DNA of 64,000 nucleotides from Clostridiaceae bacterium (GTDB lineage: Bacteria; Bacillota; Clostridia; Lachnospirales; Lachnospiraceae). Positions 50,682 through 59,534 of this stretch are shown here, in pieces. The translations under genes and the position numbers were made by a program. The DNA lies in the NCBI GenBank assembly GCA_910575795.1, contig CAJTGE010000001.1, positions 1 to 64,000 on the forward strand, given 5' to 3'. Every line of letters starts with the position of its first letter. Position 1 is the stretch's first letter. The notes below the pieces were generated by a model. The model saw nothing but the letters and a program-made list of their open reading frames with translations, did not search any database and had not been told where the DNA came from.

Positions 50682-51065
50682 TTAGTCATAGCTTTTAGAA
50701 ATTGTATATGGGTTTACATATTCCTCCGGGCAAAGATGCGTTTCGCTCCATGCCATCATATCATTTAAAATTGGAATAAAACTTTTTCCTAACTCCGTTA
50801 AAGTATACTCTACTTTGGGCGGTATCTCTTTGTAAATCTCCCGATGAAGAAATCCATCATTTTCTAATTCACGGAGCTGCTTCGTGAGTGTTGATTGTGT
50901 AATGCCATCTAAACGGCGTATTAGTTCTCCAAACCTCTGAACCTTATAAAAAGCAACATACCATAATATAAGAATTTTCCACTTACCGCTTAAAACGGCT
51001 TGTAGACTACTCATAGGAACACATCGAGCCATCATGTCTTTCGCTTGAAATTTATTGTCAGCCAT
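50682..51065 (-). CDS. HxlR-family transcriptional regulator 2
   Basis: The 127-residue protein has SSLQAVLSGKWKILILWYVA, then RLDGITQSTLTKQLRELEND and KVEYTLTELGKSFIPILNDM, the HxlR winged helix. A Cys (RCVPMSS) lies at the N-terminus, the usual redox site. It is divergent to the radical SAM gene at 51257, with about 190 bases between, which makes that gene its likely target. Confidence 0.85.
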   Translation of the reverse strand: MADNKFQAKDMMARCVPMSSLQAVLSGKWKILILWYVAFYKVQRFGELIRRLDGITQSTLTKQLRELENDGFLHREIYKEIPPKVEYTLTELGKSFIPILNDMMAWSETHLCPEEYVNPYTISKSYD

Positions 51066-51256
51066 TTCATAATCCTCCTTAATAAAATTATACCTTAAAG
51101 GCGAGCAATAATCAATATACTGTCTAAATAAAAATATAGTATTAAAAATAATACTACTACTAAAAAAAGACAGTAGTTGAATAAATCAGTGCGACCTTGT
51201 ATCATAAAGGCAAGTCAAAGAAAAAAACTGACAGGTATGAGAAAGGAGTAATTTAT

Positions 51257-52156
51257 ATGCACTATACAGGAACTATCTGGCGTCCGCCTTATGAGGCTGG
51301 TTCGTTGCTAATTGAAGTTACGGCAGGATGTACTCACCACAAATGTAAATTTTGTACGTTGTATGATGATCTTCCGTTTAAGTTCCGTATGTCCCCCTTG
51401 GAGGATGTGGAAGCCGATCTTTTGGAAGCACAGATTCAGATGCGTTCTTGGAGAAGCAAACAGGTGAAGCGAATTTACTTGGTTGGCGCAAATCCGTTTG
51501 TCCTCCAATTTGAACGGCTGGAAAAAATATCGAAGCTCATTCATCAATACTTCCCGGAATGTGAAACAATCGGGTGCTTTGCGCGCGTAACAGATGTGAC
51601 CCTTAAAACAGATGAGGAATTAAAGAAATTACACCGGCTTGGATATGACGGAATTACGATAGGAGTAGAAACTGGTGATAATGAAGCACTGACGTTTATG
51701 CACAAGGGTTATCTGGCCCAGGAAATAGTGGAGCAGACGAAACGGCTGGATCAGGCTTCTATTACCTACAACTTTTTTTATCTCACCGGGGTATCAGGTT
51801 CTGGCCGTGGAGTTGAGGGCGCACTAGAAAGTGCAAAAATCTTCAATATGACCCGCCCTAAAATCATTGGTTCCTCCATGCTGACCATTTACCCAGAATC
51901 TGAATTGTATGAGGAAATTCAAAAAGGAAACTGGGCTGAAGAAAGTGAATTAGAAAAATTAAATGAGCTGAAAACACTAATTGAACACCTGGAAATTCCT
52001 GTGTATTTTGCTACCTTGGGAGCCTCTAATGCCGTCTGGGTAGAAGGAACACTTCCTAAAAATAAGGAAACGATGATTGCCCAGTTAGAAAAGATTTGTC
52101 ATCCAGACAATGAGGCTGTACTTCGGCAGTATAGAACCAATCTTCCCCATCTGTGA
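51257..52156 (+). CDS. Radical SAM protein
   Basis: The 299-residue protein starts at the ATG at 51257, with GAAAGGAG upstream. It has the cluster motif CTHHKCKFC (Cys-x4-Cys-x2-Cys) near residue 24, a common variant in this subfamily. Then come IYLVGANPFVL, GCFARVTDVTLKTDEELKKL and GYDGITIGVETGDNEALTFM. It lacks a B12 domain. The substrate is unknown. It is divergent to an HxlR gene. Confidence 0.8.
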   Translation: MHYTGTIWRPPYEAGSLLIEVTAGCTHHKCKFCTLYDDLPFKFRMSPLEDVEADLLEAQIQMRSWRSKQVKRIYLVGANPFVLQFERLEKISKLIHQYFPECETIGCFARVTDVTLKTDEELKKLHRLGYDGITIGVETGDNEALTFMHKGYLAQEIVEQTKRLDQASITYNFFYLTGVSGSGRGVEGALESAKIFNMTRPKIIGSSMLTIYPESELYEEIQKGNWAEESELEKLNELKTLIEHLEIPVYFATLGASNAVWVEGTLPKNKETMIAQLEKICHPDNEAVLRQYRTNLPHL

Positions 52157-52230
52157 TATTCCATCAGAGGGCCGATTCTGATTTACTTAGTCTTTCGTTT
52201 TATCTGTTTGCTCTGCTTCATTAAACATAT

Positions 52231-52272
52231 TATAATTCTAATTGGAGTGTAAAATCTACTAAATGGAGCGGA
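52231..52272 (+). promoter_or_regulatory. AraC promoter with shared 30-base motif
   Basis: A -35 TTGCTC (52208-52213) and -10 TATAAT (52231-52236) lie 17 bases apart. The motif TTGGAGTGTAAAATCTACTA continues to 52272 just after the -10, overlapping the likely RNA start. Two similar motifs lie upstream of copA. Confidence 0.45.
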
Positions 52273-52277
52273 GCAAA

Positions 52278-53321
52278 ATGAAAGAAAGAATTATAATGAA
52301 AGAAACTCAAACTCTATTGAGAAAACAAATAGAAAACGAAGTAGCAGAAAGGCCCAGTATGAATGAAAATATGATTACGAATACGAAGAACCTGTCTGCG
52401 GTTATTCCGAAAGATAATGATGGATACTGTACAGTTTACAAAATGGATTGTGCAGATGGTCTTGGTCTTATGACTGTTTATCAAGTATTTCCTGGCATTC
52501 AGCTAATTTACAATGACTTTGAAGCGGCGAGCTGTGAATGGAATGAAGGTCTGGATAAAAATATTTTAGAAATAAACCACTGCCGAGAAGGGCGGGAAGG
52601 CAGCCGTTTATTAAGCGGCTCATGCCTCTATCTTGGAGAAGGCGACCTCTCAATCCACACAATGGATAACTGTGCGCCAGAGATGACTTTTCCATTAAAA
52701 CATTATCGGGGAATATCCGTTGTCATCAACCTGAAAATTTTATCGAAGAATATGCCGGAAATACTTTCCGAAAGTGAAATTGACTTGATGGGATTTAAAG
52801 AAAAATTTTGTGCTGACGGAAAATGCTTTATTATGCGCGCAAAAAACGAAATTGACCATGTTTTTTCAGAACTTTATTCCATACCGGATTGCCTGCAAAA
52901 GCCCTATTTTAAGCTGAAAGTTCAGGAGCTGCTTTTGTTTTTATGTATGGTGGACGTGTCACAGGAAAAGCAGCGAGAATTATACACATCTCCACAGGTT
53001 GAGATTGTAAAAGAGATACATCGAAAGCTAGTTTCAGACTTGCAGATTAGACCAACGATTGAAGAGCTTTCCAAAGAGTTCCTAATCAATACGACAACCT
53101 TAAAGAACACATTTAAGGGTATCTATGGTCAACCTATTGGAACTTATATGAAAGAGTACCGAATAAAGCAGGCTGCTGTACTACTACGCCAAACCCAAGC
53201 TACCATAGCGGAAATCGCAAATCAGGTTGGATATGAAAACCAAAGTAAATTTGCAACAGCCTTTCGAGATGTGATAAAAATTGCACCGGCTGAATACCGC
53301 AAACAGAATGTTGGCGAGTAA
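52278..53321 (+). CDS. AraC-family regulator 2
   Basis: The roughly 347-residue protein ends with the AraC DNA-binding domain: RPTIEELSKEFLINTTTLKN and IAEIANQVGYENQSKFATAF. The N-terminal sensor half (GLGLMTVYQVFPGIQLIYND; RGISVVINLKILSKNMPEI) resembles regulators linked to transporter genes. The first ATG (52263) overlaps the motif described in the previous feature, so I use 52278, which is less certain. It has no close partner genes. Confidence 0.75.
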   Translation: MKERIIMKETQTLLRKQIENEVAERPSMNENMITNTKNLSAVIPKDNDGYCTVYKMDCADGLGLMTVYQVFPGIQLIYNDFEAASCEWNEGLDKNILEINHCREGREGSRLLSGSCLYLGEGDLSIHTMDNCAPEMTFPLKHYRGISVVINLKILSKNMPEILSESEIDLMGFKEKFCADGKCFIMRAKNEIDHVFSELYSIPDCLQKPYFKLKVQELLLFLCMVDVSQEKQRELYTSPQVEIVKEIHRKLVSDLQIRPTIEELSKEFLINTTTLKNTFKGIYGQPIGTYMKEYRIKQAAVLLRQTQATIAEIANQVGYENQSKFATAFRDVIKIAPAEYRKQNVGE

Positions 53322-53519
53322 ACTACAAATCAGAAAGTATGTGCAGACTGTTAATCGTAATCTTGATTTTCAAAGTCAGTGGGTAAGGTTTTCTTTCCTG
53401 CTGACTTGTTTTTTACCAATACAGTAATTAGATGATGTGAGAATATATGCGAATACAATAGTTCAAGGCGATCCCTAACACAATATCCCCGCTGTACCTA
53501 ACTTGGGAAGGAGGAAAGT

Positions 53520-54110
53520 ATGCGAAAAAACTGTGTTTTGATAATCGACCACGATTTACAAACTTGCAAAGCCATTAAATACAATCTGAAAAGTGAAACA
53601 ACAGAAGCCTACTACACTCTAACCGTCCAGGAAGGGTTAACAGCTCTGGCAACGCGAGACTACGAAGTCGTAATTCTTAACGTATGCTTTCCTGAAATAG
53701 ATGGCATGGAGCTATTAAGGACACTGCGGTGTATGAAACCTATGCCAATCCTGTTGCTTTCTACGTCGTCGGTGTTAGCAGACAAAGTACAGGCGTTGGA
53801 AACAGGGGCTGACGACTTCCTGACAAAGCCTTTTAAAACCGAGGAATGTCTTGCCCATATCTATGCGCTTTTACAACGTTTCACCAGTTGAACCCTCTCA
53901 AATCGCGGGCATACACAATAGCTGCCCAGAGTGATCTTGTGATACAGCGTGAGAACCGGTAGGACTTTTAAGTGGTCGGCCCCTACGGTTGACCTACCGG
54001 GAATATGAATTGCTTTCCCTACTGGTGTTCAATCCAGATCATGTATTTACCTATGAACAGCTCCATGAACAGGTGTGGGACGAAGAATACTTTCAGAGAA
54101 CATTTTTGCG
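53520..54110 (+). pseudogene. Broken OmpR-type response regulator
   Basis: The receiver domain is nearly complete: CVLIIDHDLQTCKAI, EVVILNVCFPEIDGMELLRT, LLSTSSVLADKV and DDFLTKPFKTEECLAHIYAL (the Asp-Pro turn before Lys is changed). GGAAGGAGG precedes the ATG. Coding stops at 53891. Remnants of the winged helix (LTYREYELLSLLVFNPDHVF, then TYEQLHEQVWDEEYFQRTF) follow in another frame to about 54100 and break off. No histidine kinase gene remains. Confidence 0.75.
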
Positions 54111-54300
54111 AAGACCCATAGTAGTAATACCCTTTCATTTCTTCTGACTTTATCCTCATTATTCATAGCAAAAGTAGACTCGATGTAATACTTTTCTCTG
54201 CCCTTGGTTGCTACAAAATCAACTTCCAACTGCTTTTTTGTCTTTTACCATCCTTGCCGGTGCTATAATGCTCCACAAGGCCAACATCTACCTTAGGAGC
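54110..54300 (-). pseudogene. DUF4143-type ATPase C-terminal fragment
   Basis: On the minus strand VDVGLVEHYSTGKDGKRQK, then after one frameshift KQLEVDFVATKGREKYYIES and FAMNNEDKVRRNERVLL. This order matches the C-terminal nuclease-like part of AAA proteins with DUF4143 (VDVGVVE ... KQLEVDFVA). The rest of the gene is missing, and its end overlaps the response-regulator remnant, so two deletions or insertions meet here. Confidence 0.65.
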
Positions 54301-54395
54301 GGATCATCTCCATTACGAATAAACAGGGAAATGCACCATTTTTCGTAATAGCATTCTCCTGATTCAATCAATTACTCTGTTTTCCTCTGAATCAG

Positions 54396-55169
54396 TTACT
54401 CTTCCGGCCTTAATACGCCCAGCAATACAAACCTGGCATTGTTAAATTCGTAGCTGCAGGTAGAGAACGTCAGAATCTGGCCTGTGACTGCCGGGGTAAT
54501 TTCACTGGTAAAGCATGAACGCTCTCTGGCTTTATCCAGCCACTCTGTAAAATCTGAGTCTGAGGGAAATGCCACTTCCCACGCCTTATCCTGAACGCTG
54601 GCCACATACCCGCCGAAAATCTCTATCTCATAGTTTTTATCCGGCGTCAATAACAGGGCAATAGGATGCTCGTTATAATACTCCTGCTTCTTATACTCCG
54701 TCAGCCCGGAAAACATGGCGCCATTTTTCATATGATGCCCATAGATGATGCTGTGTCGATCTGAGAAATCCAATCTGTTTCTGCTGTCCAGAAATATGCA
54801 GCCGGATCCGTTCCACTCTCCGCTGAATAAATGCTTTAGATAATACTGGTTATCCCTGCCCTGCACAACCGGGTAATTGATTCCTGTTCCTTCAATATAA
54901 ATCCACCCTACGATATCCGGATTGATTTCCTGCAGGGAAGCAAAATCTACAACCGGCCATTCCCGTCCTCCAGACTCAGTTTCATCTGTGGGAGATGGGG
55001 AAGGTTCTTTAGGCTCTTCAGGCAGCTTCACATAATGGTCCAAATCAGTATAGGAGTCCTCGCCTTCCGAATACTCACGGTGCTGCTTATATAATTGGAT
55101 GGCACCTATCACAATACCGCTTGCAAATATCAAAATCAGTATAGTACAAATAATCCTTTTTATCTTCAT
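54396..55169 (-). CDS. srtB: Class B sortase
   Basis: The 257-residue protein has an N-terminal membrane segment (RIICTILILIFASGIVIGAI), a linker rich in Pro/Glu, and the sortase core: NPDIVGWIYIEGTGINYPVV, the catalytic His in SIIYGHHMKNG, the Cys in ILTFSTCSYEFNN and the Arg in NARFVLLGVL. Class B enzymes attach surface proteins to peptidoglycan or build pilus-type structures. On integrative elements they can anchor transfer-related adhesins. It lies nine bases after the Xer-type recombinase gene. No LPxTG or NPxTG target is seen nearby. Confidence 0.88.
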   Translation of the reverse strand: MKIKRIICTILILIFASGIVIGAIQLYKQHREYSEGEDSYTDLDHYVKLPEEPKEPSPSPTDETESGGREWPVVDFASLQEINPDIVGWIYIEGTGINYPVVQGRDNQYYLKHLFSGEWNGSGCIFLDSRNRLDFSDRHSIIYGHHMKNGAMFSGLTEYKKQEYYNEHPIALLLTPDKNYEIEIFGGYVASVQDKAWEVAFPSDSDFTEWLDKARERSCFTSEITPAVTGQILTFSTCSYEFNNARFVLLGVLRPEE

Positions 55170-55178
55170 GTTCTTACC

Positions 55179-56009
55179 TCACAGTCGATTGGCTTTGTCT
55201 TTCATTTCTTTTGCCGTCGGGTTACTATAAATGAGTGTGGTTTGCACATTGCTGTGCCCTGCCTGATTGGCGACTTCGTGAATGGAATATCCGTTCTCCA
55301 GGGCATTGGAGCAGAAATAATGCCGCAGCGTCTTCGGTGTAATGACATCCGAGTATCGGTTAAATATCTGGTTGATACGGGAAGGATTCAGCTTCTCACT
55401 CTGGCGGCTGACGAACAGATATGGGCTGTCCGAATTACGCACCTTTAGGTACTCCCGAATCGCGTAAACAATTTTGTCATTGATATAGACCAGGCGGTGC
55501 TTGTCTCCCTTGCCGACAATCCGGATTTCCTTTGCTGTCAGATCAACCTGATCCAGCTTGAGATTGACGCATTCACTCCGCCGCATACCGGAATAGGCAT
55601 AAAGTGTGACCAGGCAAAAGTCCCGTTTACTTCCACTCTCCAGAAGGCGTTGGCGGAATGCCTCTACATCTTTTTTCTCCACAGTGCAGGGACTGGCATA
55701 CTGTATCTGGATTTTCATAAAATCGCTGTCCAGCACAGCAGCTTCCGTCTGCCGCCCACTCATAATCAGATACTCATTTAGGCTCTTCAAGGAAGAAAGG
55801 TGGTTATTTACGGTACGCGGATGATAACCCCGAATATTTCGCATATAGGAAATGTAATCCAAAATATTGGCACGGTATAAAAGCTGTGGCTCCTCTCCAA
55901 AACTGTCCTGGCACCAATGCAGATACATCGTTACATCATGACTGTACGTCCGGATTGTGTTTTCAGACTTTCCCAAGCTTTGCAGATGAGCAGTAAATTC
56001 TTCGATCAT
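55179..56009 (-). CDS. Xer-type tyrosine recombinase
   Basis: The start at 56009 has GAGGAGG eight bases upstream. The 276-residue protein has an N-terminal SAM-like domain (MIEEFTAHLQSLGKSENTIR) and the catalytic set Arg (GMRRSECVNLK), LRHYFCSN, His (AGHSNVQTTLIYS) and the final Tyr. The usual HxxR box is KTLRH, with Lys at the first position. Its job is unclear: dimer resolution, phase inversion or mobility. It shares an operon with the sortase, and its promoter carries the three-copy motif. Confidence 0.8.
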   Translation of the reverse strand: MIEEFTAHLQSLGKSENTIRTYSHDVTMYLHWCQDSFGEEPQLLYRANILDYISYMRNIRGYHPRTVNNHLSSLKSLNEYLIMSGRQTEAAVLDSDFMKIQIQYASPCTVEKKDVEAFRQRLLESGSKRDFCLVTLYAYSGMRRSECVNLKLDQVDLTAKEIRIVGKGDKHRLVYINDKIVYAIREYLKVRNSDSPYLFVSRQSEKLNPSRINQIFNRYSDVITPKTLRHYFCSNALENGYSIHEVANQAGHSNVQTTLIYSNPTAKEMKDKANRL

Positions 56010-56030
56010 TTGATTCGCCTCCTCATTGTT

Positions 56031-56059
56031 ATTACACGATCCATCAAGGCAATCTACAA
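56031..56059 (-). promoter_or_regulatory. Shared-motif promoter of the xer-sortase operon
   Basis: Minus strand -35 TTGTAG (56054-56059), 17-base spacer, -10 TGTAAT (56031-56036). ATCGTGTAAT and TTGTARAT match the promoters of parM and the 28.7-kb operon. The RNA start would be only about 15 bases before the ATG. Confidence 0.6.
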
Positions 56060-56275
56060 CCGATTTGATTATATTTAACTCATTTAGGCAGGATATCTTT
56101 ATGATTGTGTTTAACTGAGAGCAGACTTTGCCACTCATTCGTTCTGCGAGTTCAATATAATTAGCATTATATCGAGGTCGTTCTGTATTTAAAAACAAAA
56201 ACTGTTTGGCTGATAATCCCTGCTCGCCTTACACATAATATATAAGTCGCGTTTTTTGGTGTTGAAAAAATCAGC

Positions 56276-56335
56276 TTGACAATCGACCATCGGTCGCTAT
56301 ATAATGAAACCGAAACAAGAAACGACCGATGGTCG
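56276..56335 (+). promoter_or_regulatory. tetR-rph-mfs promoter with two operators
   Basis: -35 TTGACA (56276-56281), an 18-base spacer and -10 TATAAT (56300-56305). CGACCATCGGTCG (56284-56296) sits in the spacer and its exact inverse, CGACCGATGGTCG (56323-56335), downstream of the start. Each is itself a palindrome CGACC-N3-GGTCG, typical of TetR operators. Confidence 0.85.
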
Positions 56336-56355
56336 TTATAAGGAGGGATCATAAT

Positions 56356-56967
56356 ATGCCAAAAGGAATTATTCTTACACCAGAACAACAAGAAGATCGC
56401 CGAGAAGAAATAATCAGTGTTGCTTTGCAGCTCATAGAGAAAAATGGATTCCAAAAAACATCTATGAGGGAAATTGCGAATTTAGCAAACATGGGAAAGT
56501 CCAGTCTGTATGATTTTTTCAAAACGAAAGACGAGATTTTTGTATATGCAGTTGAGAAAGAAATAGAAGAAACAATTAAAAAGGTTCATAGGATTATTGC
56601 CGATGAATCCTCGCCGGAACAGTGTCTTAGAAAAATCATGCTGAATCATCTTGGAGTACCAAAGCAGCAGCGAACGGTGCTGATGTGGTTAAATACAGAA
56701 TCTGACTATTTAGAAGAAGATTATCGAAAGCGGCTGAAAACTGCGCGTTACGCATATCAGGATATTATAAAATCTGTAATTGAAAATGGAGTGGAATCAG
56801 GCGTCTTCCGTAAGACGAATGCCGATCTTATGACGCGTTTGTTAATTAACTCCATTATATCAATCATTTACACATCCCGACCATCAGCCAGTCCGGAGAA
56901 AATGCTTGATGAAACAATGGATATATTTCTACACGGAATTATGAATGATGGAGGTGAATTATTATGA
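56356..56967 (+). CDS. TetR-family repressor
   Basis: The start at 56356 (MPKGIILTPEQQEDRREEII) has AGGAGG nine bases upstream. The N-terminal helix-turn-helix is SVALQLIEKNGFQKTSMREI with NLANMGKSSLYDFFKTKDEI. The ligand domain of about 150 residues follows. It overlaps the next gene by four bases. The promoter holds two palindromes, so it should repress this operon and respond to a drug, perhaps a rifamycin. Confidence 0.9.
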   Translation: MPKGIILTPEQQEDRREEIISVALQLIEKNGFQKTSMREIANLANMGKSSLYDFFKTKDEIFVYAVEKEIEETIKKVHRIIADESSPEQCLRKIMLNHLGVPKQQRTVLMWLNTESDYLEEDYRKRLKTARYAYQDIIKSVIENGVESGVFRKTNADLMTRLLINSIISIIYTSRPSASPEKMLDETMDIFLHGIMNDGGELL

Positions 56968-59534
56968 ATTATTATACTCTACCCTTGTTTCATAAACAGG
57001 CAACCCTTGAAATGGTCGGCGGAAAAGGTATGTCTTTATCAAAACTTTTGACAGCGGGTATCCCTGTGCCGGAGGGCTTTCATGTTACAACTACTTCATA
57101 CAAGATTTTTGTTGAAAAGAACCATATTCAGCCTCACATTAATAAGTTGCTGGACGGTATTGACACTAACAATACCAGCCAGCTTGAAAATGTATCTACG
57201 CAGATAGGGATGCTTTTCCATAATGGAGAAATGCCGCAGGAAGTATCCGATGCAATTAAAACCGCATATGCCGGATTGGGAAATATAGCGGTGGCTGTCC
57301 GTTCCTCCGCAACCGCCGAGGATTTGCCCGACGCTTCTTTTGCAGGCCAGCAGGAAACCTATCTTAACATACAAGGTGAGAATGAAGTTCTTGACGCTGT
57401 AAAGAGGTGCTGGGCTTCCCTATGGACAGCTCGCGCTATTGCTTACCGCGTGAAGAATGATATAAAGCAGGAAATCGTCGCACTTGCTGTTGTAGTACAA
57501 AAGCTTGCGTTTTCCGATGCGTCCGGCGTTATGTTTACGCTAAACCCTATCAATGGCAGACGTAGCGAAATGATTGTTAACGCCGCGTGGGGACTTGGCG
57601 AATCGGTGGTTTCTAGCTTAGTCACCCCTGATACAATCGTTGTAGATAAAAATGCTGAACGAATTGTATCGTATGAAGTAGCAAACAAAGAGATTATGAC
57701 AGTCCGCAACTCAGATGGAACAGAAGAAATCCCAACTCCTGAACAGTTGAGGAAAAAACATGCTCTTACTCGCAATCAAGTTATGCGATTGACACAGCTT
57801 GGAAAAAAAATTGAGAAGTATTATGAAATGCCTATGGATGTAGAGTGGGCACTGGAAAAAGATAAGTTGTATATTGTTCAGGCTCGCCCCATTACTGTCC
57901 TACCGCCGGAATGGACATTACCGGAAAAGGATGTTATATATACAAAAGGCAGTCTAGCGGAACACTTGCCAAATCCTGTTACGCCCTTATTTGCCACACT
58001 TGGGCTTGAAATAGTCAACCGTGCGTCGGCGCTTTTATGGACAGATATGTTTGGTAAAAGTGCGAAAAAGCTACTGCCAGAAAACGGAGCATATACGATT
58101 ATTAACGGATATGTTTATCTTTCCCACAATTCAAAGCCTCTTTTGATTGCTGTCAAATCCCTTTCACCCCGATCTTTACGCCGTGCGCTCATGAACAGTG
58201 TTGCACGCTGGGAAACAGCACGAAAAGAATTTGAGGATGTGATTAAACAATGGGAAGAAAAGCCTCTGCATACGCTGAATGCCCATCAAATAATAAAGGG
58301 GATTCAGACTGTATTTTATGCCGCTTGTATTTATTTCACGAGGATTCAGCTTACATTGCCAGCTGCCTCTATCAGCGAAACATTATTTACAAAATTTTTT
58401 CAGGGAGCGGCTCGTCGCGCTGGTATGACAGATACTTCTGTTTTCCTGCTTGGATTTGATACGATTGCTCTGCAAGCCGAAAAGAACCTGTGGAGTCTCT
58501 CGGAATGGGTAAAGCAAAATAAAACTCTCAACCTTTATCTGCAAAGTAATCCAACAGCAAAGATAGCGGAAAATTTTATGTCCTCAGTTCCGCCTGACGA
58601 AGTTTCGCTGGAAGTATGGATAGAATGGAAAAATCGAATCAATCAATATTTTAAAGAGTTTGGTCGTACCGCTTATGAATTTGATTTTGCATATTCCACA
58701 CCGCAGGAAACACTTACACCAACCTTTGAATCCATAAAAACCTTTGTAGAAGGCAAAGGTGAAAGTCCTTTTTTACGTCAATCCAAATTTAAAAAGCATA
58801 GGAAACAGGCAGAAGAAGAAATTCTACAACATATAGGTAGCTCACGCAAAAAACTGTTTTTGAAGTTGCTCCATTGGGCGCAGGAAACTGCTCCTATGCG
58901 TGAAAATGCTATTTATTGCATGGGAATGGGGCATCCTCTGATTCGCCAGATGTTTCATGAAATTTCAGCACGCCTTATACGTGGCGGAGCTACTTCGCAT
59001 ATAGATGATATTTATTGGCTCACAAAATTGGAATTGGAAAAACTCATAGTACAGTTAGACAAAAATATACCTTTATCCGATAGAAGAAATTCGATGATAC
59101 TTGAGCGAAAAGCGGAACTCAAAAAGTATCAGGGCTATATGCCACCAGCTCAGTTACCTGAGAAGAAAGTAAAAAGCATATCACATGCACCACAGAAACA
59201 AAAAGATGGAAAAACCGTGTTGAGGGGTATAGGAACCAGTTCTGGTGTCGTGACAGCTCGTGCCTGCGTACTAAATAGTCCGGCAGATTTTAAAAATTTC
59301 CAGCCAGGAAGTGTTTTGGTTGCCGTTACTACAACTCCGGCTTGGACACCCTTATTTGCCTCTGCAAGTGGAATTGTAACGGATATTGGAGGTCCTCTCA
59401 GTCATTCAAGTATTGTTGCACGGGAATGTGGTATCCCTGCCGTTATGGCGACACACACAGCCACGAGAAGTATTAAAAATGGACAAATGATAACGGTGGA
59501 CGGCTCGGAGGGGACGGTGACGATTGATGAATAA
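56964..59534 (+). CDS. Rifampicin-phosphotransferase-like enzyme (PEP-synthase family)
   Basis: The 856-residue protein has the RPH three-part plan: an ATP-grasp region (MVGGKGMSLSKLLTAGIPVP, AVRSSATAEDLPDASFAGQQ, VMFTLNPINGRRSEMIVNAA, DVEWALEKDKLYIVQARPIT), a middle helical domain, and a C-terminal swivelling His domain. In that last domain GGPLSHSSIVARECGIPAV holds the His that carries the phosphate. Known RPH enzymes phosphorylate rifampicin using ATP and water. Its length and plan fit that group more than a true PEP synthase. The substrate is inferred. It overlaps tetR by four bases and mfs by eight. Confidence 0.75.
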   Translation: MNYYTLPLFHKQATLEMVGGKGMSLSKLLTAGIPVPEGFHVTTTSYKIFVEKNHIQPHINKLLDGIDTNNTSQLENVSTQIGMLFHNGEMPQEVSDAIKTAYAGLGNIAVAVRSSATAEDLPDASFAGQQETYLNIQGENEVLDAVKRCWASLWTARAIAYRVKNDIKQEIVALAVVVQKLAFSDASGVMFTLNPINGRRSEMIVNAAWGLGESVVSSLVTPDTIVVDKNAERIVSYEVANKEIMTVRNSDGTEEIPTPEQLRKKHALTRNQVMRLTQLGKKIEKYYEMPMDVEWALEKDKLYIVQARPITVLPPEWTLPEKDVIYTKGSLAEHLPNPVTPLFATLGLEIVNRASALLWTDMFGKSAKKLLPENGAYTIINGYVYLSHNSKPLLIAVKSLSPRSLRRALMNSVARWETARKEFEDVIKQWEEKPLHTLNAHQIIKGIQTVFYAACIYFTRIQLTLPAASISETLFTKFFQGAARRAGMTDTSVFLLGFDTIALQAEKNLWSLSEWVKQNKTLNLYLQSNPTAKIAENFMSSVPPDEVSLEVWIEWKNRINQYFKEFGRTAYEFDFAYSTPQETLTPTFESIKTFVEGKGESPFLRQSKFKKHRKQAEEEILQHIGSSRKKLFLKLLHWAQETAPMRENAIYCMGMGHPLIRQMFHEISARLIRGGATSHIDDIYWLTKLELEKLIVQLDKNIPLSDRRNSMILERKAELKKYQGYMPPAQLPEKKVKSISHAPQKQKDGKTVLRGIGTSSGVVTARACVLNSPADFKNFQPGSVLVAVTTTPAWTPLFASASGIVTDIGGPLSHSSIVARECGIPAVMATHTATRSIKNGQMITVDGSEGTVTIDE

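Larger units (their letters stand above)
56010..56355. other. Intergenic region with xer and tetR promoters
   Basis: No gene is convincing in this 346-base stretch. It holds the shared-motif promoter of the xer gene (56031-56059) and, in the other direction, the tetR promoter with twin operators (56276-56335). The middle part (56060-56270) shows a long readable minus frame without a ribosome site, which I consider non-coding. Confidence 0.5.

Noticed and set aside
56010-56198. N-terminal extension of the Xer recombinase (63 more residues)
   Set aside because: No ribosome site there; the ATG at 56009 has GAGGAGG at ideal distance and the extension crosses the promoter.
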